A stretch of DNA of 64,000 nt from Symbiodinium sp. CCMP2592 (Eukaryota > Sar > Dinophyceae > Suessiales > Symbiodiniaceae): positions 305,060 to 369,059 of the forward strand of contig CAJNDT010005924.1 of the NCBI GenBank assembly GCA_905221615.1. The letters are read 5' to 3'. The number at the start of each line of letters is the position of its first letter. The first letter of the stretch is position 1. Shown one piece after another: positions 44,105 through 56,900 of this stretch. A model generated the notes under the pieces. That model had not been told where the DNA came from and did not search any database. It saw only the letters and a list, made by a program, of their open reading frames with translations. A program made the position numbers and the translations under genes.

Positions 44105-46626
44105 AACTACTGTGGTAAACGCTTCCGAGGCGTCGGCTGCCGAAGCCGGGCCCTGCGGCGTCCTTCGGCTGGAGGGCGCGCTGCTTGGCCTCGAAGCTCG
44201 GTCGCTCAAGCTCTGGAGGCTGGTGCCTTTGGGTGGCCCAAACCTGCTACAATATCATGCTCATCGAGTCGTCGTCACCAAAATCATCGCTGCCAATCCT
44301 ATGCAATGTACATGGTGCTAGCGCCAGCGAAAACCATGATTGCAACCATGATGGTGCGGAGGAGGAGGATACGGATAGGGAGTTCGAGGAGAATAAGCAT
44401 GACGATGACGATGACAACGATGATGATGGAGACCTTCCCACAGCCGCCCTTCTGCACTCAGAATCTTGCAAGCTCCATCTGCTTCTTCTTGGCCATTTCT
44501 CTGGCCTGCGACAGGGCCCGAACGCCGTTCAGGTCGAGAACAAGTCCATCAAACTTGGTCTGCCTGGCATTTTGCCAGTCAAATTCTTTGCATTTCGGCC
44601 TCGTTTATCTTGCTCTGTTCCACCATCATGTGCCTGGGTGCTGCCACGTAGTCAAAAAAAATCACGATCTGCGATAAGTCTAAAGCAGGCCCTTGACATT
44701 CTTGTGCTGAGTCCAGGTGCAACCTCTCTTCGTGGCTGTCCATCTCCGTGTAGGTCTTAATCTGGGAGAGTGTGACCTCAGAGCGACACAGCTGCACCAA
44801 CTTTTCTCTGGACCTTGTCATCGCAAGTGAAGGCATTGGCACTTTCGCGGTAGCCGAAGGAGATAACCTGGCAATTCCCGCAAACTGCGACAACTACTGA
44901 CTGGCGTGGATCAACGTTTGCGGTCTAAGGTTTGGAAGAATGCACCCTCCCGCGACCCTGCACCGCTCCCAACGTTGCAACGAGCTTCAGCCGCGACCGA
45001 CACTTCAGAAAGTAATTTTACTCCTGCTTCGTCCAAGCCATATACTTATGGTTGTGAGCTGTGCTTCCTCCCCCCCGAAGGTATGCCCCACCCCAAATTC
45101 AAACAAACAAGGGCCTGGAACTGCACAAGTGGGGGAACTGAACAGCTCAAGGCCCAAGCCACTTAACACCGTTATATCGCCATATTTGGTACCTCGGAAC
45201 TACTGCACACGACATGGGAGAACCGACGGTGGTGAAACCTGAACTACCAGACAGGGGGGGAGAGCGGAGAATCCGTTACACAAGGGGGTGCGGGGGAACC
45301 AACTGGCAGTGGCAAACATATACCCAGAAAACTGTGTGTGGTGCATATGGACCATGGGAGGCAAGCGGGGAGGGCCCCTGCCGGGGCGAAACTACAGATA
45401 CCTTCAGCAGTCTTCAGTCCTCTGCAGCTTAACTACGATCTTGAACAACTGTTCGTGAAGAAAGTCATTTACCACACATCTCCATTATATGTCGTGTGTC
45501 TGCGATGAGCGCCGTTGCTACAATGGCCTCATCGAAGGCGAAAACTATGTCGAAGGCGTGTTTCAGCACCTGAGCAAAGAGCTGGCACTCGCAATGCCTG
45601 TGATCTCTTACCCGCATACAAGTCACGAACTCCAAACGATTCTCCCATCTCGCTCTGCTCCCTTCCACTCGTCCGCTTCGCTCAGCCGAGTGGTTCCACG
45701 TTCTCCTCGGAGACCTGGATCTCGCAGCAGTCCTGTACCACCTGAAGGATTCGTGCCGTGCATTGCAATTGTCAGTGCCAGAGTTCGGGGTGTTAACTAC
45801 GAGCTGCCGCACGAAGCCCAGACCGAAACCTCGAGCTGGGAATCATGCGCACGCGCCTGAACCTGGATTGAACTCTAAGCCCTGATTTTGGCGCCAACGC
45901 CTTGGCCAGCAGCCGCAAAGTTTCCAAGTCCTCAGGTACATCTGACATCTGGCTCGCGACATGTGCCGAGCACGTACCATCAACGACACATGCGACAACT
46001 CCAATCTGCTGTGCATTGCTGCATTGCTGCGCTCCTCCAGGATGTTGCTCGCCTTGTTGGTAATGACAACGAGGTTCAAGGCCTCCATGGGTTGGTAGAC
46101 GTAGCGGACGGACCTTATCGCCGAGCGTTTGCCCAGAACGGCTTCTCCACCATCCCACTCAAGCAAAGCACGCTGTTTCGTATCGCTGCCCCCTACCACC
46201 AGCATGGTAACTGTCTGCTTCGACTGGTCAGGAGCATGTCCGAAGCTCAGCCGCCTGCTCCGTCTCGACCTGGCCGCGTGTCAGCGCAGGGAAAGGCTTG
46301 CGGGATCCGAGGGCCACAGACCGTGGGCTTTGGCGGCCAGGGCCCGGGCGAAGGTGTGGTCCTTGCCGCTGTCGACCAGCTTTGTGAAAGCTCCCAGCAA
46401 GCCCTGGCTGCACATAGACCTCTCCCACAGAGCCCTTTCACTTCGTCCCTGCCTCGATCCGGAGCCGAGTCATCTCCACAAACTGCCCTGGCATTGCACA
46501 TGACTCACATGACTGCGCATGGCAAGCAGAGGTTGGCTGGAATCGCGCTGCGTCCCCAACATGGCTGGGCTCACGTGCTACCAACGTCTTGTCCTTCTTC
46601 ACGATGGCAGCTGATAGCACCACCAT
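44105..46626 (-). CDS. ARCN1: Coatomer subunit delta (delta-COP), C-terminus not found
   Basis: Delta-COP is part of the COPI coat, which buds retrograde vesicles at the Golgi. Small exons match the family in order: 46626-46573 (ATG, MVVLSAAIVKKDKTLVAR), 46487-46449 (FVEMTRLRIEA), 46404-46350 (GLLGAFTKLVDSGKDHTF), 46112-46034 (SVRYVYQPMEALNLVVITNK), 45936-45888 (DLETLRLLAKALAPK), 45590-45513 (HAFDIVFAFDEAI), 44792-44717 (LSQIKTYTEMDSHEERLH), 44630-44584 (MMVEQSKINEAEMQR) and 44512-44471 (AREMAKKKQMELAR). A possible tenth exon is 44252-44107, before a GTATGT donor. This covers the longin-like domain and the helical linker. The C-terminal mu-homology domain was not seen; to the left are microsatellites and a foldback element, so it is either further away or lost. 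Several introns lack an obvious GT donor, as is known in dinoflagellates. Confidence 0.85.
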
Positions 46627-46639
46627 GATCCCTGCAACG

Positions 46640-49600
46640 GCAGGACTCGCAAGCTTGGCATGCAGACAACAAGCAGCATCGCATGCTGGCTTTCCGTCTC
46701 AGAATTCATTAACTGCTCAGTGCAACAGCGGCAGGCGGCAGCGGAAGCGGCTGCCCGCCTACGAGGCACCGGAGCCTGGCACACAGGCAAAGCGTGCATG
46801 GGTTGACAAAAGCACGAACATCTCAGCGACCCGGACTCTTAAACTGAAACCATCTTCGATTATCGGGACCTTCAGTGTGAGATAGTGTGAGAACCCCTGG
46901 ACTGATCTCACATGCCATCAACCGCACCCCATCATTCCAACACCATTCAAGAACATGCAAGCAGTCATTCCCTGAAGGTTGACTCTTGGAGGATTCGGAC
47001 GCTTGGAATCCAAAGCGGTCATGCCTGCGCCTGCAGCGCAGCAGACCCCTGTGCCCAACCGAAAAGATGCCCCTCAGGGACTTGAAGCCAGCGCAGCGAG
47101 CAAAGCATCCCGTCGTGCCATATCGTGCCCATGACAGGTCTTCAGCTTCACCTACGATGAGAGGCAACTACAGCCTCGTAGCGGTGATTGAGTGACACCC
47201 CAAGGCAGGCCTGACCGAATTCCTGAGCCGGCCAGCTCGCATTTTTTTTCGGAGCTTCAAGCTTTGTCAAAGCATCCTGGGTCCAGGGTGGCACTTTGTC
47301 CACAAAAAGTTTGGGAAAGGCTGCACTTTCCGGCGCCTTCAACTTGTACAGGCATGGGGCGAAGAGGGCCCGGCCAGCTTTTCCCAGACATCATTAGCTC
47401 ATTAGCAACATCTCAACAAGACTCAACAAGAGCACGCAGCGATACGCAGTGTCTAGCGATAGCCAAGGCGACGTTCGAGCTCGGCCACCTGACCGCAAAA
47501 ATAGCATAACATAAACGAAGGTAACTCTCGCGACAACGGACCACCGAGTTGATTTCACACAGCGCTGCGCGACCTCGGCCTCCAGTGCTGTCGTCTCGAC
47601 ACGCAGACCTGCCAACAATGCGGTGCGAGCCGAAAGAGGCCACAACATGCTGGGAAATCCATGGAAAGGCAAGATGTCAATGCGAGTTTCATCCGGGTGC
47701 AGAGCTCTGCCTTCACTGGGGCCAACCCCTGCGGCTGCAGAAAACACTGCCTGGCTTGGACAGGTTGTAGCAGGGTCCGTAGTTCTGTTTCCGCCTTCTC
47801 CCCAGGAAACCTAAAGGACGGAAGGTGAAGGTCGAACCCCTTGCCGGTGCTTCGGGTGAAGAGGCAGGATCTTCGAACTACCAAAGCGAAACTGGATTCC
47901 ATTCCTTCTCCGTACTTGTTGCGGAAACTGAGCAACATGCAACTCCTCCTCTTTGAACAGTTACACGGAAGTACGCCTCTTCTACAAGGGGAGCTTTGGA
48001 AACGCTTGAGACCCGTACCGCCGCGCGCTGCGGCGATGTGTGCAGATAACCTGCCAGGGATGCTTGAGAAGTGTGGCCCACGGGGCACCTGTGAACGACT
48101 GCAGCGTAGCACTGTGCCCCTGTGCCCCTGTCTGCCTGGGGGAATGGTCTGAACATCAACCGGTGTCAAGGCCGAGCATGCCTTGGCGTGAGAGCTGAAA
48201 AAGCAAACAGTACAGTGAAATATCACATCGATGAAGCTTGCTACAGCAGCTTGGAATGCAAACATATGCTTTCCGAGGCATCGACGATTTTGCCGCCCGG
48301 GTACTCCACGAACGGTCCCTGCAAACGTGTCACTTTGACTAACGTGGTCTCTGCTTGGTTGGCTTGGGGCATTCGTGCCTCGCATCGGCAGCGCAAGAGA
48401 AGCCGCGGAGCAAAGAACAAGCCCCCTCGTCGCCTACAGAAACAGGCGGGTGGCACATGTTCATGTCTGCAGGCATTATGACCGTAGCTTGCACAGGTTG
48501 ATGCCTAGGGGAACCTTTGATTTCTTTCATTGGGCCCAGTGTACTGGAGCTTATGGTAAGAAGTGATTCCGAGTTGCATAAAAGAGCTGTATGGCCTGAA
48601 TCCCTACTATCTTCACCTTGACCATCATTAACCACTGCTCCAAAAAAGAGAGTGGAACAACCAGTCAGTGTTGTGTCTGAGACAACACTAGAGTCACTAG
48701 CCATTCAACCACAAAGATGCTACGAAGATGGCCCTCTAGCAATCGAGGTGTGCTTCGGACAGTCCGTGAGCTGTTCAACTGCTCGACATTCTGCACCACG
48801 AAACCTAGCATGATCTTTTCCCGGAAACCGTGGCTTTTGTTTGAAGGGAGCCCAGTGGCGCGGGCACTCGATGCCGGAGTGCGGCTGCCTGGGTGCGGCA
48901 GACGTACCTCGAAACAAACGACCGACTCAGGCGATTCCTGACTCTGATGAGGTTTGACACATGGGTCCTTTCCGTGCCAGATAAGCCCACGAGTGCCACA
49001 ACACAGCACAGGTGGGCACAAGCCGCCAGAGTGGTTCGGCCCGGCTTCGTCCCTGCGGCAGCGGCAGGGCTTCAAAGTCAGAGGCAAGCTTCGGAACCGT
49101 GCGTTTACTTCACCTGGCAAGCCTTCAGTCATCATGGGCTGGTATCGATGGCTGCGAGTGCTCATTTTTTGGAGGGGGTCAGGGCTGCTTTACTGTTTGA
49201 TGTACCGCTGCAGCTTGTTTACTCTCTCAGGAAACCGCACGGACCCAATGTGCCAAACATAGTCAACTCAACCGGATGTCTGAAAATCAGAGTGAGCAGA
49301 GAAACGACTCGATAAAAAAGAAAGCCTCGGCCTAAGCCAGCTCTGTGGTTGGGGAGCGACTCACAAGAACTCGACAAGCAGAGAGAGAGAGAGAGAGCGA
49401 GCGAGCGAGGGAGGGAGGGAGAGGGAGGGAGGTAGGGAGGGAGGGAGAGGGAGGGTCTGCTGGCTGACACATGTGGCCCCACATACACTCAGATCCGCGT
49501 GTCTATGAATTTGTTGGACGCCGGTACCCGGTACTTCTCTCGCCTGATTGTCGAACCCAGCGAGTACTCCGTGCGATCTCCGGCCCAGATGCTCAGGAGG

Positions 49601-50930
49601 CGGTTGCCCACCTGCTCAAAGCTGCAGGGGATTACGCAAGCGTAGTCAAGTCTCTCGGGACGTTCATTGTGCTTAGTTGTTTCCTGCTACCAAGCTGCTA
49701 GGTATCCGCAAAGGGTCGGAGGACTCCCCCGCGCCTTTAAGCTCTCGCAAGCTGCTGAAGAGTTAGCTTCTGTGATCAGCAGTACTAGGGTCACTAGTCA
49801 CTAGACTTTCACTAGCACCGCTTTGTGATCCACGGAAGAAGCACGCCCTCCACCTTGGCCACCACTTTGTAACCAACGCCGTTGAAGTCGCGAAGCCTGG
49901 GCTCACTCGCGGAGATGTCTCGGCCAGAACAGAGGCTAAGTTCACCTTGTGCCGAAACCTCACTAACCATCCACAGCTGAGGCCCCAAGCGAATCTCTCA
50001 GCCGGGCAGGGTTGACCCGGAAGTCCTGGGACAGGAGTCAAAGGTCTGCTCTGGTTCATGCCTCGCTTCCTAGGCTTCATCCCTGCTGCGATCCGGCTCT
50101 TCGTCGAGTGCTCTTTGACACAGCGATCCCCCACATGGGTCCTCCACATTGATAGACCAGGCAAGCAGAAGTTGCTCTGCGCCATCCATTGGGAGAAAGC
50201 GGTGAGAGCGTTGAGGAACAGAAGCCGTCTTGCTGTTTTGGAGCAAGGTGTGCCGGATGCCAGACAAGTAGCTGGGAGCTCTCCCCATTCTATTCTTCGC
50301 ACAACTGTTTGCACAGTGCTTTCTGCAACAGGAAAACACCCTCAGCCGACAGACTCGGGCGGATTGGCCGCGACTGACAAGTCCAGGGCTGCATCCAAAG
50401 GCGAATACCGCAAGTTCACCAACTGACGACTGACACTCACGAACTGTGCAGATACTTAGAGGTGTGCATGCAGAATTCCACAGCAAACTGAAGTCGACAT
50501 ACTCCAGCACGTTTGGACGGCCGGAATAACCAACTAATCCGGTAACGACTTAACTTCACGACCAAGAACATTAAATGCAAGGCATCGTTGCAGCTGCCCA
50601 CGTGCCCTGTCACCCTCTGCAAAACCTGACAGTCTTGCAAGAACTGCGGCCATGTTAATCCGCCGCAGACACGGTACGTTCCTCTCAGGAGCTTTTCCAG
50701 ACCCTAGAAAACCCTCTGTACAGATTTGATACAATCAATGGCTCTAAAATGCAACAGGTCCATCAAGGCATGAAGCTTCAGAACTTGAGAAAAATGCTCC
50801 ACGAGGTTCGCAGAAACGTAGAGGAGAAATCACCTGGCACTGGCAAAACGAAGGGATCCTCCACACGGCGGCACGGCATTGTGCATATTGTGCCAGATGC
50901 CAGAGGCTGTGCGAAGCTCAGCTTGGCCAA
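46640..50930. other. Intergenic, no gene recognised
   Basis: Between the delta-COP start and the translocator stop. The longest frame (48385-47555 minus, 276 residues) has no motif or family character. A plus-strand frame at 49474-49655 (DPRVYEFVGRRYPVLLSPD) reads somewhat like protein but stands alone. A GA/GGGA tract lies at 49380-49456. An unrecognised multi-exon gene could be hidden here. Confidence 0.4.
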
Positions 50931-50934
50931 AGTC

Positions 50935-53900
50935 TCAGGCTCTTCTTGACGCTTTGTGGCTCGAGTTGTCTGTCTCTGTCTCTGGGCCAGAAGGCCCCCA
51001 AACCTCCCAGACCTCCCCAAGGCCCCTTCTTGAATTAGAGTCTCCGAGCGGCTTCGCGTACTTGTTCTTGGCCAGGGAGTAGATCAGAGTGCCTCCGCCG
51101 CTCCGCTATGCCACGACCCAGCGCGCCCCAAGGGCATCCCTTATAGTCCCATCCCTCAGGCCCTTCCCTTCCCTTTCCCTTCTTGCCAGGCCTAGGATGG
51201 CGATGCTGCTGCCCAGGACGCCAAGGCCCGTCACCGGATTCCGGAAGACGAAGATCGCAGTGATGATGATCACTACCTGAGATGCGGAATGATGCGGATA
51301 TGTGCAGATATGCCTGGATGCCCGGTCCGTCCGCATCTCCTCGTGCTCTGCAGTTCTAGATTCTAGCTCGAGCACCGAGCACCCTCAATAGAGCGATAGG
51401 GCGGCCGGATGGGGTAGGAAACTCTTACTTTGTGGGAAGCCGACCATGAGCTGACCGACTGGGTCCACCCCAGCACTCGTGACCACGTACACCCAAGCTA
51501 CTTCTTCCCTTCCGCCAGCATTCCGCTTCACGGCCCTAGGCCCTAGGCAGAGCACACGTGACGCATCCCCCTTGATCCAACTTCCCTGAGGCTTCCGGCT
51601 CGCTTCATGGTGTTGCACACGGCGTGGGACCTGAGCTGTCCCGGAGTGAGAGAGTCTCGTGCAGAAGGAAAGAGGCTAAGCAGAGAAGCATCTACTGGTA
51701 GCATCCGACGAAGCCCAAAATCCTCAGGCCTCTGAGAGTTAATTGAGCCCGGTCACACTGGGTCCAGTTTGCCCAACGCGAGGAAAGCTACCTCGTTGTA
51801 CATGTAGTAGTAGAAGCCACCTTGGCAAGGACGGGCCGTGGCTTCGCTCATCTGCCCAAACCATGACTTCGGCATCAGAAAACGGGCGGTGAAACACTAC
51901 TGTATCGCTGAGATGACTTGGTCTGCCTTGCCAAGCCAAGCCGCTAAGGATCATCCTGGGAGCAGGGACGCTTGGATCCGCACTGGCACACAGCTTCTGC
52001 TACACCAAAGACCCTGCGTGAAACCATGATTCTCGTGGTGTGCGCTGTGGCCTTCTGTCTTCCACTCACTGTCAGGTCAGCTTCTCGAAACAGCTTCAAG
52101 TCTGAATAGTGCAAGTCAGTCGGATGTATGCAAAATTGCTGCCAGGCTTCTGCCACATGAAGGACATGCCTCCTGCGGAGTAAGCAATCTTGAAGCCCTT
52201 CAGCATGGCCTGAGGTTGCTGCACTTAGTGAGTTTCTGACAAGATCACAAGGCCACACATGGCATTCTCGAAGCAAAAACGCAGTGGGCCGAGTGGAACA
52301 AAGCAGGCCCCAATGACCAACAAAGGGTGAAGGCTGCGCGTTCCAAGGAGCGCTTGGCCCCTCAATGAAGAGGGAAATTGGGATCAGCATGAAGGTCGCC
52401 ATGATGGTCAGAACCTCAGGTTGCCATGGAGTTTACAGTACCTCTGAGTCATCATCAAAGAGCCAACATGCTGGCGGCTATCTACAAGTTCATCTGGCTA
52501 CGAGGCACATTGGTCCACACGACCTCTGGATCAACGTGTACGGCAACAGTAGCCCTGATGCTTGTTGGTCAGCCCATGTAGGGACTGCAACTGCAAGAGC
52601 ACCAGGAGATTTGCGCAGTGTGCTGCATCACTTCATCTGAGTGCTCGGCTGCGTAGACATTCGCTGAGTCCATGTTCTCACCTCGTGGCTGTAATGACTT
52701 CTGCCTTCGAAAAAGGCACTCAGCGACTCAGCCCACGTCTTACCAGCCACTGAGCCCTTTGCCAATGTCGCCCCCGCTCATGACCTGCCGCTACGAAGCT
52801 TGTGCCGTACGGCGGACATCAGAAGTTCGCACCCGCTTTGCGCACCTTCTTGCTGTAGACTGCACGGGAAGCAGATCCCAAGTTCGAGCCCATAGCGGCC
52901 CCGAAGCACAGCCTCAGATGCTAAGGTCTCGAGGTTCCTCGACCAGTCTGGCAGGGAGGGCTTTCATCAGCGGAAGTCCGAAACCTCCTGGCTCCAACAC
53001 CTGACCCCGACATCAAAGCACACCAGTAGGGAGGCAATCAAAGTGATTTCCTAGCGTCTTGCTGCGCAAGCTGCCAATTGAAGGACAGCTCCGAAGCGCT
53101 TGCCAGGCCAACACCACCGATAATGGGAAGCCTCGGCTGTAGGAATTTAGCATGGTCTCTGTCTGTCTTTCCTTTATATGTCTCGGTCTGGTGGCATGTC
53201 TGCGGACATATCTCTGGCCCGGTATGAGAATGACCACCACGGAAAGCCAGGTTCAGTCAAACCGCAAGCCGTGCAAAAAAATGAGGCCCTAACGAAAGCC
53301 ACTGATATTCCCGAGCCCTCAACCCGACCGTAAATCCCTAACTCCGCGTGCAGACACACACACACACACATACACACATACACACATACACACACTAGCA
53401 GTTGCTGATGGGTTTACTGTCGCCGAAGCCACACGCTGCCGTACCCAATGGCTTCGAACTACCAACTCCTGTAGACTGGCATTCTCATGCTCCGCAATGG
53501 CAAAGGTGACACACACACACACGTGCGCGATCGTGCGCGCGTGACGTGCATCAACAGCCAAGCTCAGCCAAAGTATACTGAATTGCAACTTTCCGAACCG
53601 ACATGTCAAGCCCAAAACCCCGAACCCTGGCAAAGCCCGATAACCTGCTAAGTGATATCGTAGCATCTAAGTTGGTTGGCTCCGTCGCCTCTTATCGAAA
53701 CGTCCGTGCCGACATGCACGAGTGCGTGGGTAAAGAGAGCATGGCCTTATGGGATGAAAACGCTACGAAGCTTTGCCAACGTGTAAAACGATCCGAAAAT
53801 GTGAATACGAACATGAACAATCACTCTTGTTTGCCGTTTTCGGCCTCAGTTCCAGCCTTCACGTTCCCACAGCTCGGCACTGCTGACCAAACGACGAGAA

Positions 53901-56900
53901 GTTGGCAGGTGCATTTCAGTAGCCAGGACTTGACGGATCGTGGCTCCAGGCGCCAGCAATCCGATCTTTTAATGTAGGGTTTTGCTAGCAGCGAATCGAG
54001 AAGTTCATCATTTTTGCTTGTTTGCAAAGCTAACATGCAATATACTTTTGGCTTCGGTTTGATTCAACAAGCTGACCATCACACAGCTGTGAGCATCACC
54101 GCACTAGGCGCTGCCCCAATGCGACCCACAAAGGCAAAAGGCGACTTACCCAAGTAGACGCCTTTGAAAGCACAAGGCAACCCATGCGTCTAAAACACGA
54201 ACCAGGAAAAACCAATCCCCGCGGTGACACTCATGCCAGGCTTTTTTGCAACATACAGGGCGAGCGCCCTGAGTCACCGCAACCCCCGCCAAAGTCAGCC
54301 GACTGCAAAGCGACGCGTCGATCGCCGAAAAGCACCCCAGACCCACGAAAAAGGCACCCCATGCAAAATGAATCCCCCGCTTGCACCGAGACAAGGCAAT
54401 GTGTGCGTCGCGCAGGGCATTGCAAAAGTCTCTCGGTTGAAGCATCAACCAGTCTGAATTACCAAGTCTACGCCTCGATTTCGCCAGCCACACAGAACAA
54501 CAAGAAACAGGCATTCCCCGTACTGTCAAGCGGCAGAGTCGTGCATTTGCTTGGTTTGTGCTTTCCACACAGGTGGCGCATGCCAGGAGTCGCAGCAAAC
54601 TGTATTTCCATAAAAAACCCACTCAACTCTGGATTTTTCTAAAAGCCTATTCAAACCTGTATTTCTCTAAACACCTAAAACCAACCTTGTATTTCTATTT
54701 CTTTCGAAAACCTACTCCATTCCGTATTTCTTTAGGACCTAGGCAACTTTGTATTTCCCCCCAAAAGCTATTCAACATTATTCAGCTCTATAACCTATTC
54801 ACAACCCGATTGACGCCCAAACCCGCGTACCGAGTGTTGACTTTCGAAAGCAGCTGCATATTGTGCCCATTTTGCTCTCGCATCACCTCGTTTAATCACA
54901 TTAGCAATAGCGAAACCCCACGCGCAGATGGCCCGGAGGTGGGTTTCAACATGTTTCAACACATGCAGCGAAATCAGCAAGAATGTCTGCGTATCTTGGC
55001 ATTCGAGCTCCGTGTGCACATTCCACAAGCACCCGTTCGAGACTCAGGGCCTGCACCCGGTACCATTGCAATCGCAAACAGCAGCTGCACACGGCTGAAA
55101 TATGTCGTTTACAAGCATGTCCGAGGATCCCGGGTGCTCGTCCAGGGCTTAGGGCTTAAACCTTGGGATGTCGAGTTGAAAGGCTGACCACTTCGCCGCT
55201 GAAACACAAGTATCAGGAATACGTCACTGCTAGAAGAGCTATGTTGTTGATTTTTTGAACGGGTGGTGGCCCAAAGACGCAGCGGACGGATCAGCCGCGC
55301 CGAACGAATTCAACAGTTAACTTGAACTCAAATTACCAAGAATCGTGCCAAGAATTGCCAAGATAACACAGCAGAAGCCGCAGCTTCCATTGTGTGGTAC
55401 GGCACATATCCCTGGATCTCGTCCGCGCGGCAAGGCCCCCATTGGCTAGCTGTACGTAAGAGTCGGGTCGCACTGCAAAAACTTTCATCAAAAAGACCTG
55501 CATGTATGTTCTTCAAATGCACACAAAGCATGTTCAAATCCAAATTTTTGCATATTAAGCGCAATGAGGTAGCAGCCTGACCCGTGGCACTCGTGCACAC
55601 CACGTCTTTGCACAGCAGAGCTCCCGGAGCCGGGGTGCCACAGTTCAGGGCTGACCCCGACAAGTACTAGCACGCCCTGGGTACCCTCGACCCAAGAAAA
55701 CTGCGACGTTCCAAAAAAGGGTAACAAAATCGCTTTGATGCGTGAGCCTACTTGCAAGGCTGGTTGTCGATGGAGCCCGGCGCCGGCGGTGCCTACCGAG
55801 CTCTTTCGAGACGATCTCGAGAGGCTCCTTCCGTAAAGCGGTTCACGCCAATCTCTAGGCTCCGAAATCCTGACTTGCAGCGCCAACCCAAAGCATAGTA
55901 CAGACTTTTAGCACAAACAGCACTCAGACGAATCCGGAAAGGGTGCCTGACGAGACCTCCGGGTGGTAATTAAGGGGGTGAACTAGTGGCGGAGCTGCTA
56001 TACTCTTGTACTAACTGGTGGAGCCACTGCAAGCTGGCGAAGTCGTTCTTGAAGGTGTTGTTCAAGTAATGGCGGAGCCATTACCGTTGCGGCGATGCCG
56101 TAAAACTAATGGCGGCGTCGTTACAATCTAGCGGAGGCGTTACAAAGTATTAGAGCAGTTGTTGGCGGCGTCGTAAAACTAGTGGCGAGAAACGTCACAA
56201 TCTAGCAAAAAACCGTTGTTGGCGGTGCCGTAAAACTAGTGCCGGAGCCGTCACAATCTAGCGCAGGCGTTATTGATCTGGCGTAGTCACTGCAATCTAG
56301 CGGAGCCGTTGTTGGAGGTGCCGTTCAACTAGTGGCGGAGCCGTTACCCTTGTGGCGGTGCCGTACAACTAATGGAGGCGCCGACACAATCTAGCGGAGG
56401 CGTTACAATCTGGCAAAGAGCCGTTGTTGGCGGTGCCGTAAAACTAGTGGCGGTGCCGTGACAGTCTAGCGGAGACGCTTCAATGTGGCGGAGCCGTTAA
56501 CGGTGCCATGAAACAAATGCCGGACCTGTGGCGGAGCTGTTAATGGCGGCGCCAGATACTTTAACTGCGGAGCTGTTACAATCTGGCAGTGCCGTTCCTC
56601 TATAGCAATGCCGTACTACTAGTGGCGGAGCCGTGTGGCGATGCTGTAAAACTAGTGGCAGGGCCGCTATAATTGAGCTCTTAAACCTGGCTGGGCCGCC
56701 CAACTGGGCCGGGATTTGTCGTGCGACCACGATTTCGGAGATCAGATTGGCGAGGTGAGAAATGAGACAGACGAGGCGGGAACTAAGGACAGACGTTGGA
56801 AATCAGATTTCCGAGGTTGATTTTAAGATTCTCTCTCCCTGGGGAAATCAGCCGCAGCCAGGAAAGTAAGAGATACGAGGTCACAAATCAGATGGGGCAA

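Noticed and set aside
47555-48385. 276-residue minus-strand frame
   Set aside because: No motif, composition like non-coding GC-rich DNA, and overlapping plus-strand frames of similar quality.
49471-49701. 76-residue plus-strand frame beginning near DPRVYEFVGRRYP
   Set aside because: Reads somewhat like protein but has no neighbouring blocks on its strand and no family match; left as undecided.
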